Assembly (NCBI GenBank): GCA_945890485.1
Contig: CAMDCN010000010.1
Coordinates: 215,126-279,125 of the forward strand
Source: Candidatus Sulfopaludibacter sp. SbA3
Lineage (GTDB): Bacteria > Acidobacteriota > Terriglobia > Bryobacterales > Bryobacteraceae
DNA length: 64,000 bases
Direction of reading: 5' to 3'
Under the pieces are notes generated by a model that ran no database searches, was not told where the DNA came from, and saw only the letters and a list, made by a program, of their open reading frames with translations. This document shows, one piece after another, positions 33,621 through 43,283 of the stretch; the first letter of the stretch is position 1, and the number at the start of each line of letters is the position of its first letter. The translations under genes were made by a program, and so were the position numbers.

Positions 33621-36053
33621 ATGAAACTCGCTGAACATCGCTCGCGCGTGCAGGGGCTGGCGGATCTGCTGCTCTACGACTCGATGGTGGATGACGGGGT
33701 GTTGCTGCTGCAGGATGGGGCGATGCTGGCGGCTTGGTCGTTCCGGGGGCCGGACATGGCGTCGGCGACGCATTCGGAGATGGGGGCGTTGAGTGCGCGG
33801 TTGAATTCTGTTCTGCGGCTGGGCAGTGGATGGATGATTCAGTGCGATGCGATTCGGTCGATGGCGCCGGAGTATCCGCCGGTGGGTGCGTTTCCGGACG
33901 CTGTGACCAAGCTGATTGATGATGAGCGGCGCCAGCAGTTCACGTTCGAGGGTTCGCACTATGAGAGCGACTACTATGTCGCGCTGACCTACCTTCCGCC
34001 GGAGGAGAGCGAGGAGCGGGTGAAGGGGTGGATGTTCGATGGGCGGAAGGAGTGGAAGTCGAGCGCGTTGCGGGCGCTGGACTACTTCAAGGGGCGGGTG
34101 AGCGGTTTTGACGACATCTTTGGTTCGTTGTTTCAGGCGAAGCGATTGGCCGGTGGGCGGAATGGCGATGAGCTGTTGCGCTATGTGCACCGGTGCGTTG
34201 CGGCGGTGGACCATCCGATTCGGCTTCCGCAGGTGCCGAGCTATCTAAACGATGTGCTTTCGTCGCGGGATTTTGTGGGTGGGATGAATCCGCAGATTGG
34301 GCGGAAACACATCCGGGTGATCGCGATTGACGGCTTTCCGCGGGTGAGCTATCCCGGGATTCTGGGTGCGCTGGATGCGCTGGCGATTGAGTATCGTTGG
34401 CACACGCGCGCCATTCTGTTGGAGCCTGAGGAGGCGCGCGGGTTGCTGGATCGCACGCGGCGGAAGTGGCGGGCGAAGATTCGCGGGTGGAAGGATCAGT
34501 TGCTGCGGACGGAGACGGGACCGGTGAACCTGTTCGCGCAGGAGATGGCCGTGGACGCCGAGGAAGCAATGGGCGTGGCTAGTAGCGGCGATGTGCAGTT
34601 CTGCGTGTACAACACGGTGATCCTCTGTTTTCATGAGCGGGAAGAGTCGGTGGAAGAGTCCGCGGCGCTGGTGGTGAAGACGGTGCAGAACCTGGGGTTC
34701 TCGTGCCGCGTGGAGAGCGTGAATGCTGTGGAAGCCTGGCGGGGGAGTTTGCCGGGCGATGGATATCGGAACGTGCGGCGGGTGATTCTGCATACGCTGA
34801 ATCTGGCGGACATGATGCCGATCACGGCCGTGTGGGCGGGGGAGCGGAAGAACCCGTCGCCGCTGATGCCGGCGGAGTCGCCGTCGTTGTTCTATGCGGC
34901 TACCAGCGGGGCGACGCCGTTCCGCTTCAATCTGCATGTGGGCGACTTGGGGCACACGTTGATGATTGGGCCCCCGGGCGCGGGCAAGTCGACTTTCCTG
35001 GGGCTGACGGCGGCGCAATGGTTTCGATATCCGCGGGCGCAGGTGTTTGCGTTCGATAAAGGCTACTCGTTGCTGGTGCTGACCCGGGCGGCGGGCGGGG
35101 AGTTCTACGACATTGGCGGGGAGAAGACGGATTGGGCATTCTGTCCGCTGAAGGAGATTGACACCGCGTCCGATGTGGCGTGGGCGGTGGATTGGTTGGA
35201 GAGCTTGTGTACACTGCAGGACTTCAAGATTGGTCCGCGCGAGCGGAATGCGTTGACGGAGGCGGTACTGCTGTTGCAGAACTCGCCGACGCGGACGTTG
35301 ACGGAGCTTTGCGCGAATGTGCAGGATACCGATATCCGCGAGGCGCTGCATTACTACACGCTGGGCGGGGCGATGGGCCATCTGCTGGACGCTGAAGAGG
35401 ACATGCTGGGGGAGGGCCGGTTCCTCACCTTTGAAACTGAGCACTTGATGAGCCTAGGGGAAAAGGCGGTGGTGGCGGTGTTGCTCTATCTGTTTCGGCG
35501 GATTGAGAAGCGGCTGGACGGTTCGCCGACGCTGGTGCCTCTCGATGAGGCTTGGGTGTATTTGCGGCATCCGTTGTTCCGGGAGCGGGTCCGGGAGTGG
35601 CTGAAGACGCTGCGGAAGTTCAATGGCGTGGTGCTGCTGTCGACACAGAATCTTTCGGACATCTTCAACTCGCCTATTCGGGATGTGGTGCTGGAGTCTT
35701 GCCCGACGAAGGTGCTGCTTCCGAACGCGGAGGCGGCGAATCCGGCTTCGCGTGAGTTTTACGAGTCGATTGGCATGAATGACCGCGAGGTGGACATCAT
35801 CCAGAAGTCGATTCCGAAGCGGCACTACTATGTTGTCTCGCCGGTGGGCCGGCGGTTGATCTCGCTGGGGCTGGGGGGCGTGGGGCTTTCGTTTGTTGGG
35901 ATCAGCAGCCGCGAGGAGCGGCAGTTGGCGGAGCAGACGATGGAGCAGTTTGGGGAGGACTGGGCGGCGGAGTGGGTCCGGATGCGCGGCCTGGTGGATT
36001 GGGCGGAGTATCTGGAGCGGCAGGACGAATTCGAACGGAGGTTACTGGCATGA
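33621..36053 (+). CDS. trbE: TrbE/VirB4 ATPase
   Basis: ATG 33621 follows GGAGGTAAGG; a longer reading overlaps trbD. The 810-residue product has Walker A IGPPGAGKSTFLG near residue 452 and Walker B TLVPLDEAWVYL near 638, with a long N-terminal VirB4 domain. It energises pilus biogenesis. The stop overlaps trbJ (ATGA). Confidence 0.92.
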   Translation: MKLAEHRSRVQGLADLLLYDSMVDDGVLLLQDGAMLAAWSFRGPDMASATHSEMGALSARLNSVLRLGSGWMIQCDAIRSMAPEYPPVGAFPDAVTKLIDDERRQQFTFEGSHYESDYYVALTYLPPEESEERVKGWMFDGRKEWKSSALRALDYFKGRVSGFDDIFGSLFQAKRLAGGRNGDELLRYVHRCVAAVDHPIRLPQVPSYLNDVLSSRDFVGGMNPQIGRKHIRVIAIDGFPRVSYPGILGALDALAIEYRWHTRAILLEPEEARGLLDRTRRKWRAKIRGWKDQLLRTETGPVNLFAQEMAVDAEEAMGVASSGDVQFCVYNTVILCFHEREESVEESAALVVKTVQNLGFSCRVESVNAVEAWRGSLPGDGYRNVRRVILHTLNLADMMPITAVWAGERKNPSPLMPAESPSLFYAATSGATPFRFNLHVGDLGHTLMIGPPGAGKSTFLGLTAAQWFRYPRAQVFAFDKGYSLLVLTRAAGGEFYDIGGEKTDWAFCPLKEIDTASDVAWAVDWLESLCTLQDFKIGPRERNALTEAVLLLQNSPTRTLTELCANVQDTDIREALHYYTLGGAMGHLLDAEEDMLGEGRFLTFETEHLMSLGEKAVVAVLLYLFRRIEKRLDGSPTLVPLDEAWVYLRHPLFRERVREWLKTLRKFNGVVLLSTQNLSDIFNSPIRDVVLESCPTKVLLPNAEAANPASREFYESIGMNDREVDIIQKSIPKRHYYVVSPVGRRLISLGLGGVGLSFVGISSREERQLAEQTMEQFGEDWAAEWVRMRGLVDWAEYLERQDEFERRLLA

Positions 36054-36778
36054 GCCGAACACTTTCTCGACGGACAGCGATGCTGACGGCGGCGGCTTTC
36101 TTGACGGGCGCGCGACCGGCGCGGGCGGGAGTGCTGGCGGGCGTGGCCACGGAGTGGACGCAGCTTTCAAACAATCTGCAACTGATTACCAGCTACATTC
36201 GGCAGGGTGAGGAGCTGCGGCAGAAGATCCTGATGATGATCGACATGGCGCGGAATACGGCGGAGCTGCCGTTTCAGGTGTTCGGGCCGATCATGGCGGA
36301 CATCTCGTCGTTGGCGGGGATCGTGCAGAGTGGACGGTCGTTGGCGTACTCGATGGCGAATCTGGATGCCGAGTTTCGGAACCGTTTTCGTGGGTGGGGG
36401 TACAACGCGCGGGCGTGGTTCACCGATTACCGGAATTGGTCGCAGACCAGCTTGGATACGACGCTGGGGACGCTGCGGGCGGCGGGGTTGCAGAGCCGGC
36501 AGATGCAGAGCGAGGAAGCTGTTTTGCAGCGGTTGCGCGGGATGGCCAATTCGTCGGATGGGCGGCTGAAGGCGGTGCAGGTGGCGAATCAGATCGCGGA
36601 GCAGCAGGTGCAGCAGTTGATGAAACTGCGGCAGTTGATCCTGGCGGACTTGCAGAGCAAGCAAGCGTTTCAGGCGGCGCAGATTCAGCGGGAGGCGGCG
36701 ATCGAGGCGGCGACGGAACAGTTTTTCCGGTTCAATGTGCGCCGAGGGGATGGACGTGGCTTTCAGGCTGGCCAATGA
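36050..36778 (+). CDS. trbJ: TrbJ/VirB5 minor pilus protein
   Basis: ATG 36050 overlaps the trbE stop. The 242-residue product has a Tat-like or Sec signal (SRRTAMLTAAAFLTG, cut after ARA), then a helical body (TEWTQLSNNLQLITSYIRQ) and a C-terminal RRGDGRGFQAGQ. TrbJ sits at the pilus tip or the cell surface. Confidence 0.82.
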   Translation: MSRTLSRRTAMLTAAAFLTGARPARAGVLAGVATEWTQLSNNLQLITSYIRQGEELRQKILMMIDMARNTAELPFQVFGPIMADISSLAGIVQSGRSLAYSMANLDAEFRNRFRGWGYNARAWFTDYRNWSQTSLDTTLGTLRAAGLQSRQMQSEEAVLQRLRGMANSSDGRLKAVQVANQIAEQQVQQLMKLRQLILADLQSKQAFQAAQIQREAAIEAATEQFFRFNVRRGDGRGFQAGQ

Positions 36779-36785
36779 TGGAGGC

Positions 36786-37106
36786 ATGCGAATAGGGACA
36801 TTTGCACTGATTCTGGTTTTGGGTGGCTGCGCGAAGGAATCGTCGAGCGCCATCGTGGCGAAGGTGGAAGCGGCTGGGGCGGGCGATCTACGAAGCGCCT
36901 CGCCGCAGGCAGTGGAGAGTTGGTTTCAGCAACATCGGGACCTGGCCCTGGAAGTGAGGCAGCTTTGCCAACCGGTGCAGAAAAGCGCCCCGGCGAACTG
37001 GGCGGATTCGACCGAGGGCAAGGTTTGCGCGGCGGCTAGCGTGGCGAGTGTCTTTCGCTTTCAGGAGCGGAAGGGCGACGGCAGAGGGTTCGAAGCGGGC
37101 AAGTAG
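36786..37106 (+). CDS. TrbK-like lipoprotein (possible entry exclusion)
   Basis: ATG 36786 gives MRIGTFALILVLGGCAKES, a lipoprotein signal with lipobox LGGC. The 106-residue product has two later cysteines and ends ERKGDGRGFEAGK, a tail shared with trbJ. TrbK of RP4, which causes entry exclusion, has the same place between trbJ and trbL. Confidence 0.6.
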   Translation: MRIGTFALILVLGGCAKESSSAIVAKVEAAGAGDLRSASPQAVESWFQQHRDLALEVRQLCQPVQKSAPANWADSTEGKVCAAASVASVFRFQERKGDGRGFEAGK

Positions 37107-37149
37107 CGTGGCGACTTGAAGCGGTTGTCGCGCTGCGAAAGGAGCAGCG

Positions 37150-38553
37150 ATGACAATCCGACAGAGTTTCCGATGGGCGGCGCTTGGGTGCCTTGCTTGC
37201 GGGTTACTGAGTGATTCGGCGCTGGCGCAAACGTCACCGAGCGTGATGCTCGATCAATATCGGGCGGTGCGGGTCTCTTGGCTGACGACGGCAGCGGGTT
37301 ATGCCAACCGGTTGTTTGGAATCCTCGCGCTGATTGAGTTCGCTTGGACGGCGGCGATTCTGGTGCTGGAGAAGACCGACCTGCAGGGCTGGACGGCGGC
37401 CTTGATTCGCAAAATGATGTTCATTGGGGCGTTCTTTGCGCTGTTGAGCTTCGGCGCGGACTGGATTCCGCGGATCATCAACAGCTTTCAGATCATCGGC
37501 CAGAATGCGTCTGGGTTGCCGTCGCTGGCTCCGACGGATGTGCTGGTTCGTGGGTTGAACATTGCGGGGAATCTGCTGAGTGGGGCAGCGGCTTCGGGCT
37601 GGCTGGGGAATGTTGGTTCGGCGCTGGCGCTGGTGTTTGCAGCGTTGCTGGCGTTCTTGGCCTTTTTGGGGATGACGGTGCAGCTTGTGGTCACGCTGGT
37701 GGAAAGTTACCTGGTGGTTGGCGCGGGCTTCATCTTCTTGGGGTTCGGTGGATCGAGGTGGACGGCGCCGTATGTGGAGCGGTACATCTCGCTGGCCGTT
37801 TCGACGGGCGTGAAGGTGATGGTGCTCTATCTGTTGATGGGCGCGGGCATGTCGTTGACCGATGGATGGGTGGCGGCGGCGACGGCGGTGCCCACACGGC
37901 CGGAGCCGGCGGTGGACGCTTTGGATATTGCGGCTTCGTCCGTTCTGCTGTTGATGATCTGCTGGAATGCGCCGAAGTTCACGGCGGGGATTCTGGGCGG
38001 GACGCCGGCGTTTACAGGTGGCGATGCGGTCGGAACTGCGGGGGCGTTGGCGCAGGGTGCGTTGCTGGCGGGGACGGCGGTGGCGGGTGGTGCGGCGTTG
38101 GGCGCGAAGGCATTCGCGGCATCGGGTGCGATGTCCACTGGGCAGGCGGCTGGCATGGGTGCGGGCGGTGCTGCATCCGGCGGGGCCGGTGCTAGTGGTT
38201 CGGCACCTCGGCCTTCTTCGGGGGGCGGTGGTGGATCGCCGTCTGCGGGGTCGAGTGGCGGCCAGGCGGCCCCGCCTCCGCCTTCCTCTTCGAACGGATC
38301 AAACGGCGTTGCGGGTTCGCCGGAACCATCAGTTTCCGCGACTCCGCCACCGCCGGAGAAAGGATCGAGTCCTCCATCGTCCTCGGCGGATGAACCGAGT
38401 CGCGCGGCGCAGGTGGCGGTCAAGGGTAAGAGGGTGGCCCGGGGGCTGGCCACCACTACGGCGTTCGTTCGTGCATCGCAGGGCGCAGTCCCATCGGATC
38501 ACGCGCCGCAGGTTGCGCCGCCGCCATTGAACACTTCAGGAGACACGGAATAG
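37150..38553 (+). CDS. trbL: TrbL/VirB6 polytopic membrane protein
   Basis: The 467-residue product has a signal (residues 1-26), five to six membrane helices to about 280 (TAAGYANRLFGILALIEFAW, FIFLGFGGSRWTAPY), and a long low-complexity C-terminus rich in Ala, Gly, Pro and Ser. This is typical TrbL. AAGGAG precedes the ATG. Confidence 0.88.
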   Translation: MTIRQSFRWAALGCLACGLLSDSALAQTSPSVMLDQYRAVRVSWLTTAAGYANRLFGILALIEFAWTAAILVLEKTDLQGWTAALIRKMMFIGAFFALLSFGADWIPRIINSFQIIGQNASGLPSLAPTDVLVRGLNIAGNLLSGAAASGWLGNVGSALALVFAALLAFLAFLGMTVQLVVTLVESYLVVGAGFIFLGFGGSRWTAPYVERYISLAVSTGVKVMVLYLLMGAGMSLTDGWVAAATAVPTRPEPAVDALDIAASSVLLLMICWNAPKFTAGILGGTPAFTGGDAVGTAGALAQGALLAGTAVAGGAALGAKAFAASGAMSTGQAAGMGAGGAASGGAGASGSAPRPSSGGGGGSPSAGSSGGQAAPPPPSSSNGSNGVAGSPEPSVSATPPPPEKGSSPPSSSADEPSRAAQVAVKGKRVARGLATTTAFVRASQGAVPSDHAPQVAPPPLNTSGDTE

Positions 38554-38555
38554 CT

Positions 38556-39233
38556 ATGGAGACACCGGCGCAGGTTCATACACCGCCGCGGAACAGCCCT
38601 TATCTCGATGCGAGGAAAGAGTGGGATGAGCGGTACGGCAGTCTGATTTCGCGGGCCAACAATTGGCGGCGGGCGGCGTTTGTCGCATTGTTGATTGCGC
38701 TACTCGAAACGGGCGGGCTGATAGCGCTGGCCATGAAATCGAAGGTTGTTCCTTATGTAGTGGCGATCGACAGCCTGGGTCGGACGGTGGCGTCTGGCCC
38801 GGCCGAACAGACCACTTCGGCGGACGACAAGTTGAAGCGGGCGGCGCTGTTTCACTGGGTGAGTGACCTGCGGACGGTGACGATTGACGGGGTGGCGCAG
38901 CGCAAGGCGATTGATCGGGTTTACACGATGATCGCGAGCGGGAGCCCCGCGCAGGTCGAGGTGGGCGATTTCTATCGGCTGGCGCCGCCGCATGAGCGGG
39001 CGCAGACGCGGACGGTTGACGTTGAGGTGAAGGCGGCGTTTGCGACGAGCGAGAGGACGTATCAGGTCGAATGGACGGAGACCATTCGCGGCTTGTCGGG
39101 GCAAGTGGAGAGTGAGGAGCGGTGGAAGGGATCGTTCACGATCGCGGTGAATCCGCCAACGGATGAGCGGCTGATCCGGCTTAACCCGCTAGGCATCTAC
39201 GTGACTAACGTGAGCTGGTCGCGGGTGTTGTAG
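38556..39233 (+). CDS. trbF: TrbF/VirB8 assembly factor
   Basis: The 225-residue product has the TrbF start NSPYLDARKEWDERYG, one membrane segment (RRAAFVALLIALLETGGLIA) and a periplasmic NTF2-like domain (VVPYVVAIDSLGRTV, NPLGIYVTNVSWSRVL). VirB8 proteins nucleate the channel core. It follows trbL by 2 bp. Confidence 0.9.
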   Translation: METPAQVHTPPRNSPYLDARKEWDERYGSLISRANNWRRAAFVALLIALLETGGLIALAMKSKVVPYVVAIDSLGRTVASGPAEQTTSADDKLKRAALFHWVSDLRTVTIDGVAQRKAIDRVYTMIASGSPAQVEVGDFYRLAPPHERAQTRTVDVEVKAAFATSERTYQVEWTETIRGLSGQVESEERWKGSFTIAVNPPTDERLIRLNPLGIYVTNVSWSRVL

Positions 39234-39260
39234 CGGAAGACTTGATGACAGGGAGGGCGC

Positions 39261-40331
39261 ATGAATAGTGTACTGATGGGCACGGTGGTTGCGGCCGGTG
39301 TGCTGCTGGGGCAACCCAAGCCGGTGGAAGTGAAGCGGGTTCCCACGCCGGCCGAGGGCGTGCCGTCGCCGGAGAAGTACCCGTTTGGGAAATTGATCCA
39401 AACGCTCGAGGCGGACCCGCCGCCGCCGGTCGCTCCGCCTCGTCCGGTGGTGGCCGTGGAACCAGAGGGCCTTGCTGTCGAGAAGGACGTGCTGTTGCCG
39501 GAGAATGCGCAAGACGCGCTGGCCGTTGGCAAGGCCTGGATGAGCGAGAAGCATACGCCCGCTCCGGGGAGGGACGGCCGGGTCCTCTATACGTACGGCT
39601 CGGGTTTGCCGACCGTGGTTTGCGCGCCGCTTCGGGTGTGCGTTGTGGAGTTGGAGGCAGGCGAGCGGGTCGTCGGCGAGCCGCACATCGGCGATGCCGT
39701 GAGGTGGATCATCGCACCGGCTGGGGCAGGGCAGGGCGAGGCCGTTACGCCGATGATTGTACTGAAGCCCAAGCAGGCGGGACTCGATACGAACCTGCTG
39801 GTGACGACGGATCGTCGGGCTTACTACCTCCGGTTGATCTCGAAGCCGGAGGAGTACCTGGCAAGAGTGGCGTTCGCGTATCCGGACGACGAGGTTCGCA
39901 AGTGGCAGGTTCACTTGGCGGAAGAGGAGCAGCGTCGGAAGGCGGAGCGCGATGCCGTTCAGGTTGCTCCGGTCGAGTCGCTCGAGAGTCTGTACTTCGA
40001 CTACAGGATCGACAGTGCCGATCCGCATATTCGTCCAGTGAGGGTGGTGGATGACGGCAAGAAGACGTTCATTCAAATGACGCCCGATGCGGCCCACCGG
40101 GAGGCGCCGGTGCTGGTGGTGATCGGGCCGGATGGGCCGGAGATGGTGAACTACCGGGTGAAGGGCGACATGTACATCGTTGACCGCCTTTTCGAGCGTG
40201 GTGCGCTGCTGCTCGGCGTCGGGAAGAAGGGGCAGCGGGCAGAGATCATCCGCGGGACGTATCGAGGCAAGCTGAAGTTGAAGGGCGATCCCTACACGAC
40301 GGTGGGAGCTAAGCAGGGAGGCTTGCGATGA
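39261..40331 (+). CDS. trbG: TrbG/VirB9 outer membrane core protein
   Basis: The 356-residue product has a short signal, then the VirB9/TrbG pattern: VLYTYGSGLPTVVCAPLRVC, PKQAGLDTNLLVTTDRRAYY, and the C-terminal domain with SLYFDYRID and RVVDDGKKTFIQM. It forms the outer layer of the channel with TrbI. The stop overlaps trbI by 4 bp. Confidence 0.9.
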   Translation: MNSVLMGTVVAAGVLLGQPKPVEVKRVPTPAEGVPSPEKYPFGKLIQTLEADPPPPVAPPRPVVAVEPEGLAVEKDVLLPENAQDALAVGKAWMSEKHTPAPGRDGRVLYTYGSGLPTVVCAPLRVCVVELEAGERVVGEPHIGDAVRWIIAPAGAGQGEAVTPMIVLKPKQAGLDTNLLVTTDRRAYYLRLISKPEEYLARVAFAYPDDEVRKWQVHLAEEEQRRKAERDAVQVAPVESLESLYFDYRIDSADPHIRPVRVVDDGKKTFIQMTPDAAHREAPVLVVIGPDGPEMVNYRVKGDMYIVDRLFERGALLLGVGKKGQRAEIIRGTYRGKLKLKGDPYTTVGAKQGGLR

Positions 40332-41668
40332 AGCCGGTTCGGGATATCGAATCGCCTTCCGGTATCGATTTGAATCCGGAGCCGCCTTCGCCCGTACGGC
40401 TTAGCAAGCGGGCGGGGATCTTGGCGCTGGTGATCGTGTTCGTCGTGGTGGCCCAGATCGGGTACGGCATCTACACTCGCGGCCAGGCGCAGTACCAGGT
40501 TGGCTTTCAGCCCGATGAGACCCGCGGAGTGACCGCCGCGACGGATGCCGGCAAGCTCGTAGCCGCCCAGGTTCCGAACCGTCCGACGTTGGTTGCTGCT
40601 CCGCCTACAGAAGAAGTGACCCCGGCGGAGCCGGAGCGGCTGACTGTTCCGCGCAATCAGGCTTACTACCCGCCGCCGGTTCCGCCACCGGCCGCCGAAG
40701 TCGCCCAGCCTCGGGAACCCAGCCTGGCCGAACGGCGCATGATGGCAGCCTACGAAAGGGAAATGGAGGCGATGAATGCGGCCACTACTGCACGCGACGG
40801 CTTCCGGGCGACCGCGTCGAGCGGCGCGGGGGGGCCGTCACTTCCCACTGCGTCGGGAGACATTGGACAGATGACGAGTCTGCTGCGGGCGATGCAAGGA
40901 CCTTCGGGGCAGGCCAAGGCCACTGCCGTGCTTCCCGGCCTGTCTCTCGGCACTGGCGGCTCTTCCGATGAGGGACCGGAGGCGCAGAACATGCAGGATC
41001 GGAAGGAGGCCTTTCTTGCCCGCGCGCGCCGCACCGAGAAGAGCAACTATCTCGACTCAACGAGAACGGCTCCGATGAGCCGCTATGAGTTGAAGGCTGG
41101 CTGGGATATCCCCGCGATTCTGGAGCAGGCGCTAAACTCCGATCTTCCGGGCGAGATCAAGGCGCTGGTTCGAGAGAACGTGTACGATACGGCGACTGGA
41201 CGATACTTGCTCATCCCCCAGGGCTCCCGCTTGGTGGGTACGTACGATTCCCACGTTTCGTATGGTCAAGATGGGCTGCAAGTGGTGTGGGCGCGGCTGA
41301 TCTTTCCGGATGCCTCGTCGATTGATCTTGGTGGGATGTCGGGCCAGGACGCGAAGGGCTACACCGGACTGCGGTACGACGTCGACAACCACTATCGGCG
41401 TCTGCTTGGCTTCGGGTTGTTGACCAGCCTGTTCAGCGCCTCGTTTCAGCTTTCTCAAACTCGCCGGGGCGGGTTGCTTGGTTATCCGTCGGCCGGTGAG
41501 ATCGCCGGTAGCGCTGTCGGCCGCGAGATGTCTCAACTGGGTGCGGACGTTACCCGGCGTAATCTGAACATCCAGCCGACGATCAAGGTGCCGATCGGGT
41601 ATCGGTTCAATGTCCGCGTGAATCGGGACATCCTTTTCGACGGCCCGTATCGGCCGGTCCGGAATTGA
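40328..41668 (+). CDS. trbI: TrbI/VirB10 channel protein
   Basis: The 446-residue product has one membrane segment (about 24-42), a proline-rich linker (100-130) and the VirB10 beta-barrel domain (GWDIPAILEQALNSDLPGEI, TGRYLLIPQGSRLVGTYDS, PTIKVPIGYRFNVRVNRDI). It spans both membranes and gates export. It ends the trb operon. No trbH/virB7 or virB1-like gene is seen. Confidence 0.92.
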   Translation: MKPVRDIESPSGIDLNPEPPSPVRLSKRAGILALVIVFVVVAQIGYGIYTRGQAQYQVGFQPDETRGVTAATDAGKLVAAQVPNRPTLVAAPPTEEVTPAEPERLTVPRNQAYYPPPVPPPAAEVAQPREPSLAERRMMAAYEREMEAMNAATTARDGFRATASSGAGGPSLPTASGDIGQMTSLLRAMQGPSGQAKATAVLPGLSLGTGGSSDEGPEAQNMQDRKEAFLARARRTEKSNYLDSTRTAPMSRYELKAGWDIPAILEQALNSDLPGEIKALVRENVYDTATGRYLLIPQGSRLVGTYDSHVSYGQDGLQVVWARLIFPDASSIDLGGMSGQDAKGYTGLRYDVDNHYRRLLGFGLLTSLFSASFQLSQTRRGGLLGYPSAGEIAGSAVGREMSQLGADVTRRNLNIQPTIKVPIGYRFNVRVNRDILFDGPYRPVRN

Positions 41669-41710
41669 CGGCCGCAACGCGGGGCTGGAACAATTGCCGC
41701 AAGAGGTGGT

Positions 41711-41730
41711 ACCGTAATGCCTGTACAACC
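41711..41730. promoter_or_regulatory. Element-wide operator, copy e (half conserved)
   Basis: GCCTGTACA at 41719-41727 matches the reverse-strand core of copies a and c. It lies 28 bp before the tandem ribbon-helix-helix gene. The other half of the dyad is degenerate. If real, it points to autoregulation of that gene. Confidence 0.4.
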
Positions 41731-41754
41731 TCTTAAAGAAATCAGGCAACCGAA

Positions 41755-42144
41755 ATGCCCGACCCAGCGAAACCCATCGTTCGACTTGAGCGCCCCACCG
41801 AGGACAAGAAACAGAAGAAGAAGGCCCCCCCGGCCCAGGACCCGATCATCAAGCTGGCGATTCGGCTGAATGAGGGTGTGAATGAGGCGCTTCGTTCGCT
41901 CATTCGCTATCGCGGCGATCTTTCGGTGATGGCCATTGAGGCCCTTGAGGGTATCGATCTTGCTACGGTTGCGCTCGTTAGCGTCGAGGAAAAGATGGTT
42001 CGCGATACGACGATTTCTCTGCCGCGTCCGCTTCATAAGAAGTTGAAGAAGGTCGCCGAGGATCGCGGGACGTCGATGAATATCCTAGTGAACACCGGGC
42101 TCGCGTACTGGTTGGCGAAGAAGGGTGCGATCAGCCTGCGGTAG
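41755..42144 (+). CDS. Tandem ribbon-helix-helix protein
   Basis: The 129-residue product has two RHH-like units: IKLAIRLNEGVNEALRSLIR followed by SVMAIEALEG, and DTTISLPRPLHKKLKKVAED followed by RGTSMNILVNTGLAYWL. A single chain with two such units can bind a dyad alone. It directly follows the trb operon and has an operator-like site before it, so I infer a regulator of the element. The N-terminal 30 residues are charged and disordered. Confidence 0.6.
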   Translation: MPDPAKPIVRLERPTEDKKQKKKAPPAQDPIIKLAIRLNEGVNEALRSLIRYRGDLSVMAIEALEGIDLATVALVSVEEKMVRDTTISLPRPLHKKLKKVAEDRGTSMNILVNTGLAYWLAKKGAISLR

Positions 42145-42157
42145 TTGGTAGGCCGGG

Positions 42158-42565
42158 CTACGTCAAGGACTGCGCTTCGACGATCACCTTGGCGCGCCGG
42201 TTGCTGAGGTTCATGACCACAACCTGGTAGCAGCCCTTCCGGCTGGCGCGGAAGCGGATCCTCTTTGGCAGGCGGCCGTCATTTCGCTGGAGCGACTGGA
42301 GCTCCTGATACGGTACGGCGGCGAGGGCCCATCGTTCGAACTGGGTAAACGTCGTCAGAGCGATTGAGATAGGCCGGTTGGAGTAGGCGCCGAAGTGCAG
42401 CGGATCGCCGCGCTGCATTTCAAACGAATAGACCATGTGGGCGCCGGGCGCCAAGACGCCAACCTCGATGATCCCGTCGCCTGCGGGGAACGGCGAGGCG
42501 GGTGCGGGCCGGGCATTCGGGTGCTCCTGGTGGAAGATATCCTGCCAGTGGAGATCGTGGAACAT
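42158..42565 (-). CDS. Hypothetical protein, beta-rich
   Basis: The 135-residue product has no signal or membrane segment. It looks beta-rich (GDGIIEVGVLAPGAHMVYSF, KGCYQVVVMNLSNRRAKVIV), recalling pre-peptidase-like or carbohydrate-binding sandwiches. AGAGGG precedes the ATG. I do not recognise it. It converges on the RHH gene. Confidence 0.5.
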   Translation of the reverse strand: MFHDLHWQDIFHQEHPNARPAPASPFPAGDGIIEVGVLAPGAHMVYSFEMQRGDPLHFGAYSNRPISIALTTFTQFERWALAAVPYQELQSLQRNDGRLPKRIRFRASRKGCYQVVVMNLSNRRAKVIVEAQSLT

Positions 42566-42650
42566 GTTTTCGCCCTCTACTAGGCAAGACGCAAAAAACT
42601 ATTGAATCCTGACGGGCTGAATGAGAATATCGACTTGATCGGCCAGCCGC

Positions 42651-43277
42651 ATGAAGCAGCGGGAATCGTTACAGCCAGTGCCAATATTCGAACTTCTTGA
42701 CGAAGAGGGGCGCCCGTTTGCTTCTTCGTTGCAAGCGGTGTTTCGCCCGTTGCAGGCAAGGTTCCGTCGGCACTTCGCGAGCATTCGGGATGAGGCGATT
42801 ATTCATAACCTGCTCGACCGTGCAGCCCAGCGCTTTTCCCGCGAGGTAGAAGCTGGCGCAAGAATTGATCATCCGGAAGCGCTGGCGTGGCGAATTCTCC
42901 AGAATCTAGCGGTTTCGGAATTGCGGCGTTCGGAGGAGATTGTTTCGAACGGTTCGTTGGCCGGTATAGCCGGCGAGCGAACTCTGATGGCCGCTGAGTC
43001 GACAGTGGAGACTGCGGAGGAGATTCACGCGCGAATCCATGCCAAGCAGATCTACTCGCAGCTGAGTCAGAAGGAGCGCCTTTGCGCGGTGCTGAAAACG
43101 GCTGGATACACGAGCGCCGGCGTGGCGAAGGCACTGCGCATGACGCCAGCCGGCGTTGACAAGATGATGCAGCGGGTCCGCGATCGGATTCGAGGTGCGG
43201 CGGAAGATAGTGAAAAGTTGCGGGGAAGACTGCGGCTGTTGCGAGTGACAGCTCCCAAGTCCCCCGGCGGTGATTGA
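42651..43277 (+). CDS. ECF-type RNA polymerase sigma factor
   Basis: The 208-residue product has a sigma region 2-like part (HNLLDRAAQRF, ALAWRILQNLAVSELRR) and region 4 (IYSQLSQKERLCAVLKTAGY, then AGVAKALRMTPAGVDKMMQR). It is followed 6 bp later by an anti-sigma-like gene. No ribosome-binding site is evident. Its target promoters are unknown. Confidence 0.72.
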   Translation: MKQRESLQPVPIFELLDEEGRPFASSLQAVFRPLQARFRRHFASIRDEAIIHNLLDRAAQRFSREVEAGARIDHPEALAWRILQNLAVSELRRSEEIVSNGSLAGIAGERTLMAAESTVETAEEIHARIHAKQIYSQLSQKERLCAVLKTAGYTSAGVAKALRMTPAGVDKMMQRVRDRIRGAAEDSEKLRGRLRLLRVTAPKSPGGD

Positions 43278-43283
43278 GGCTCC

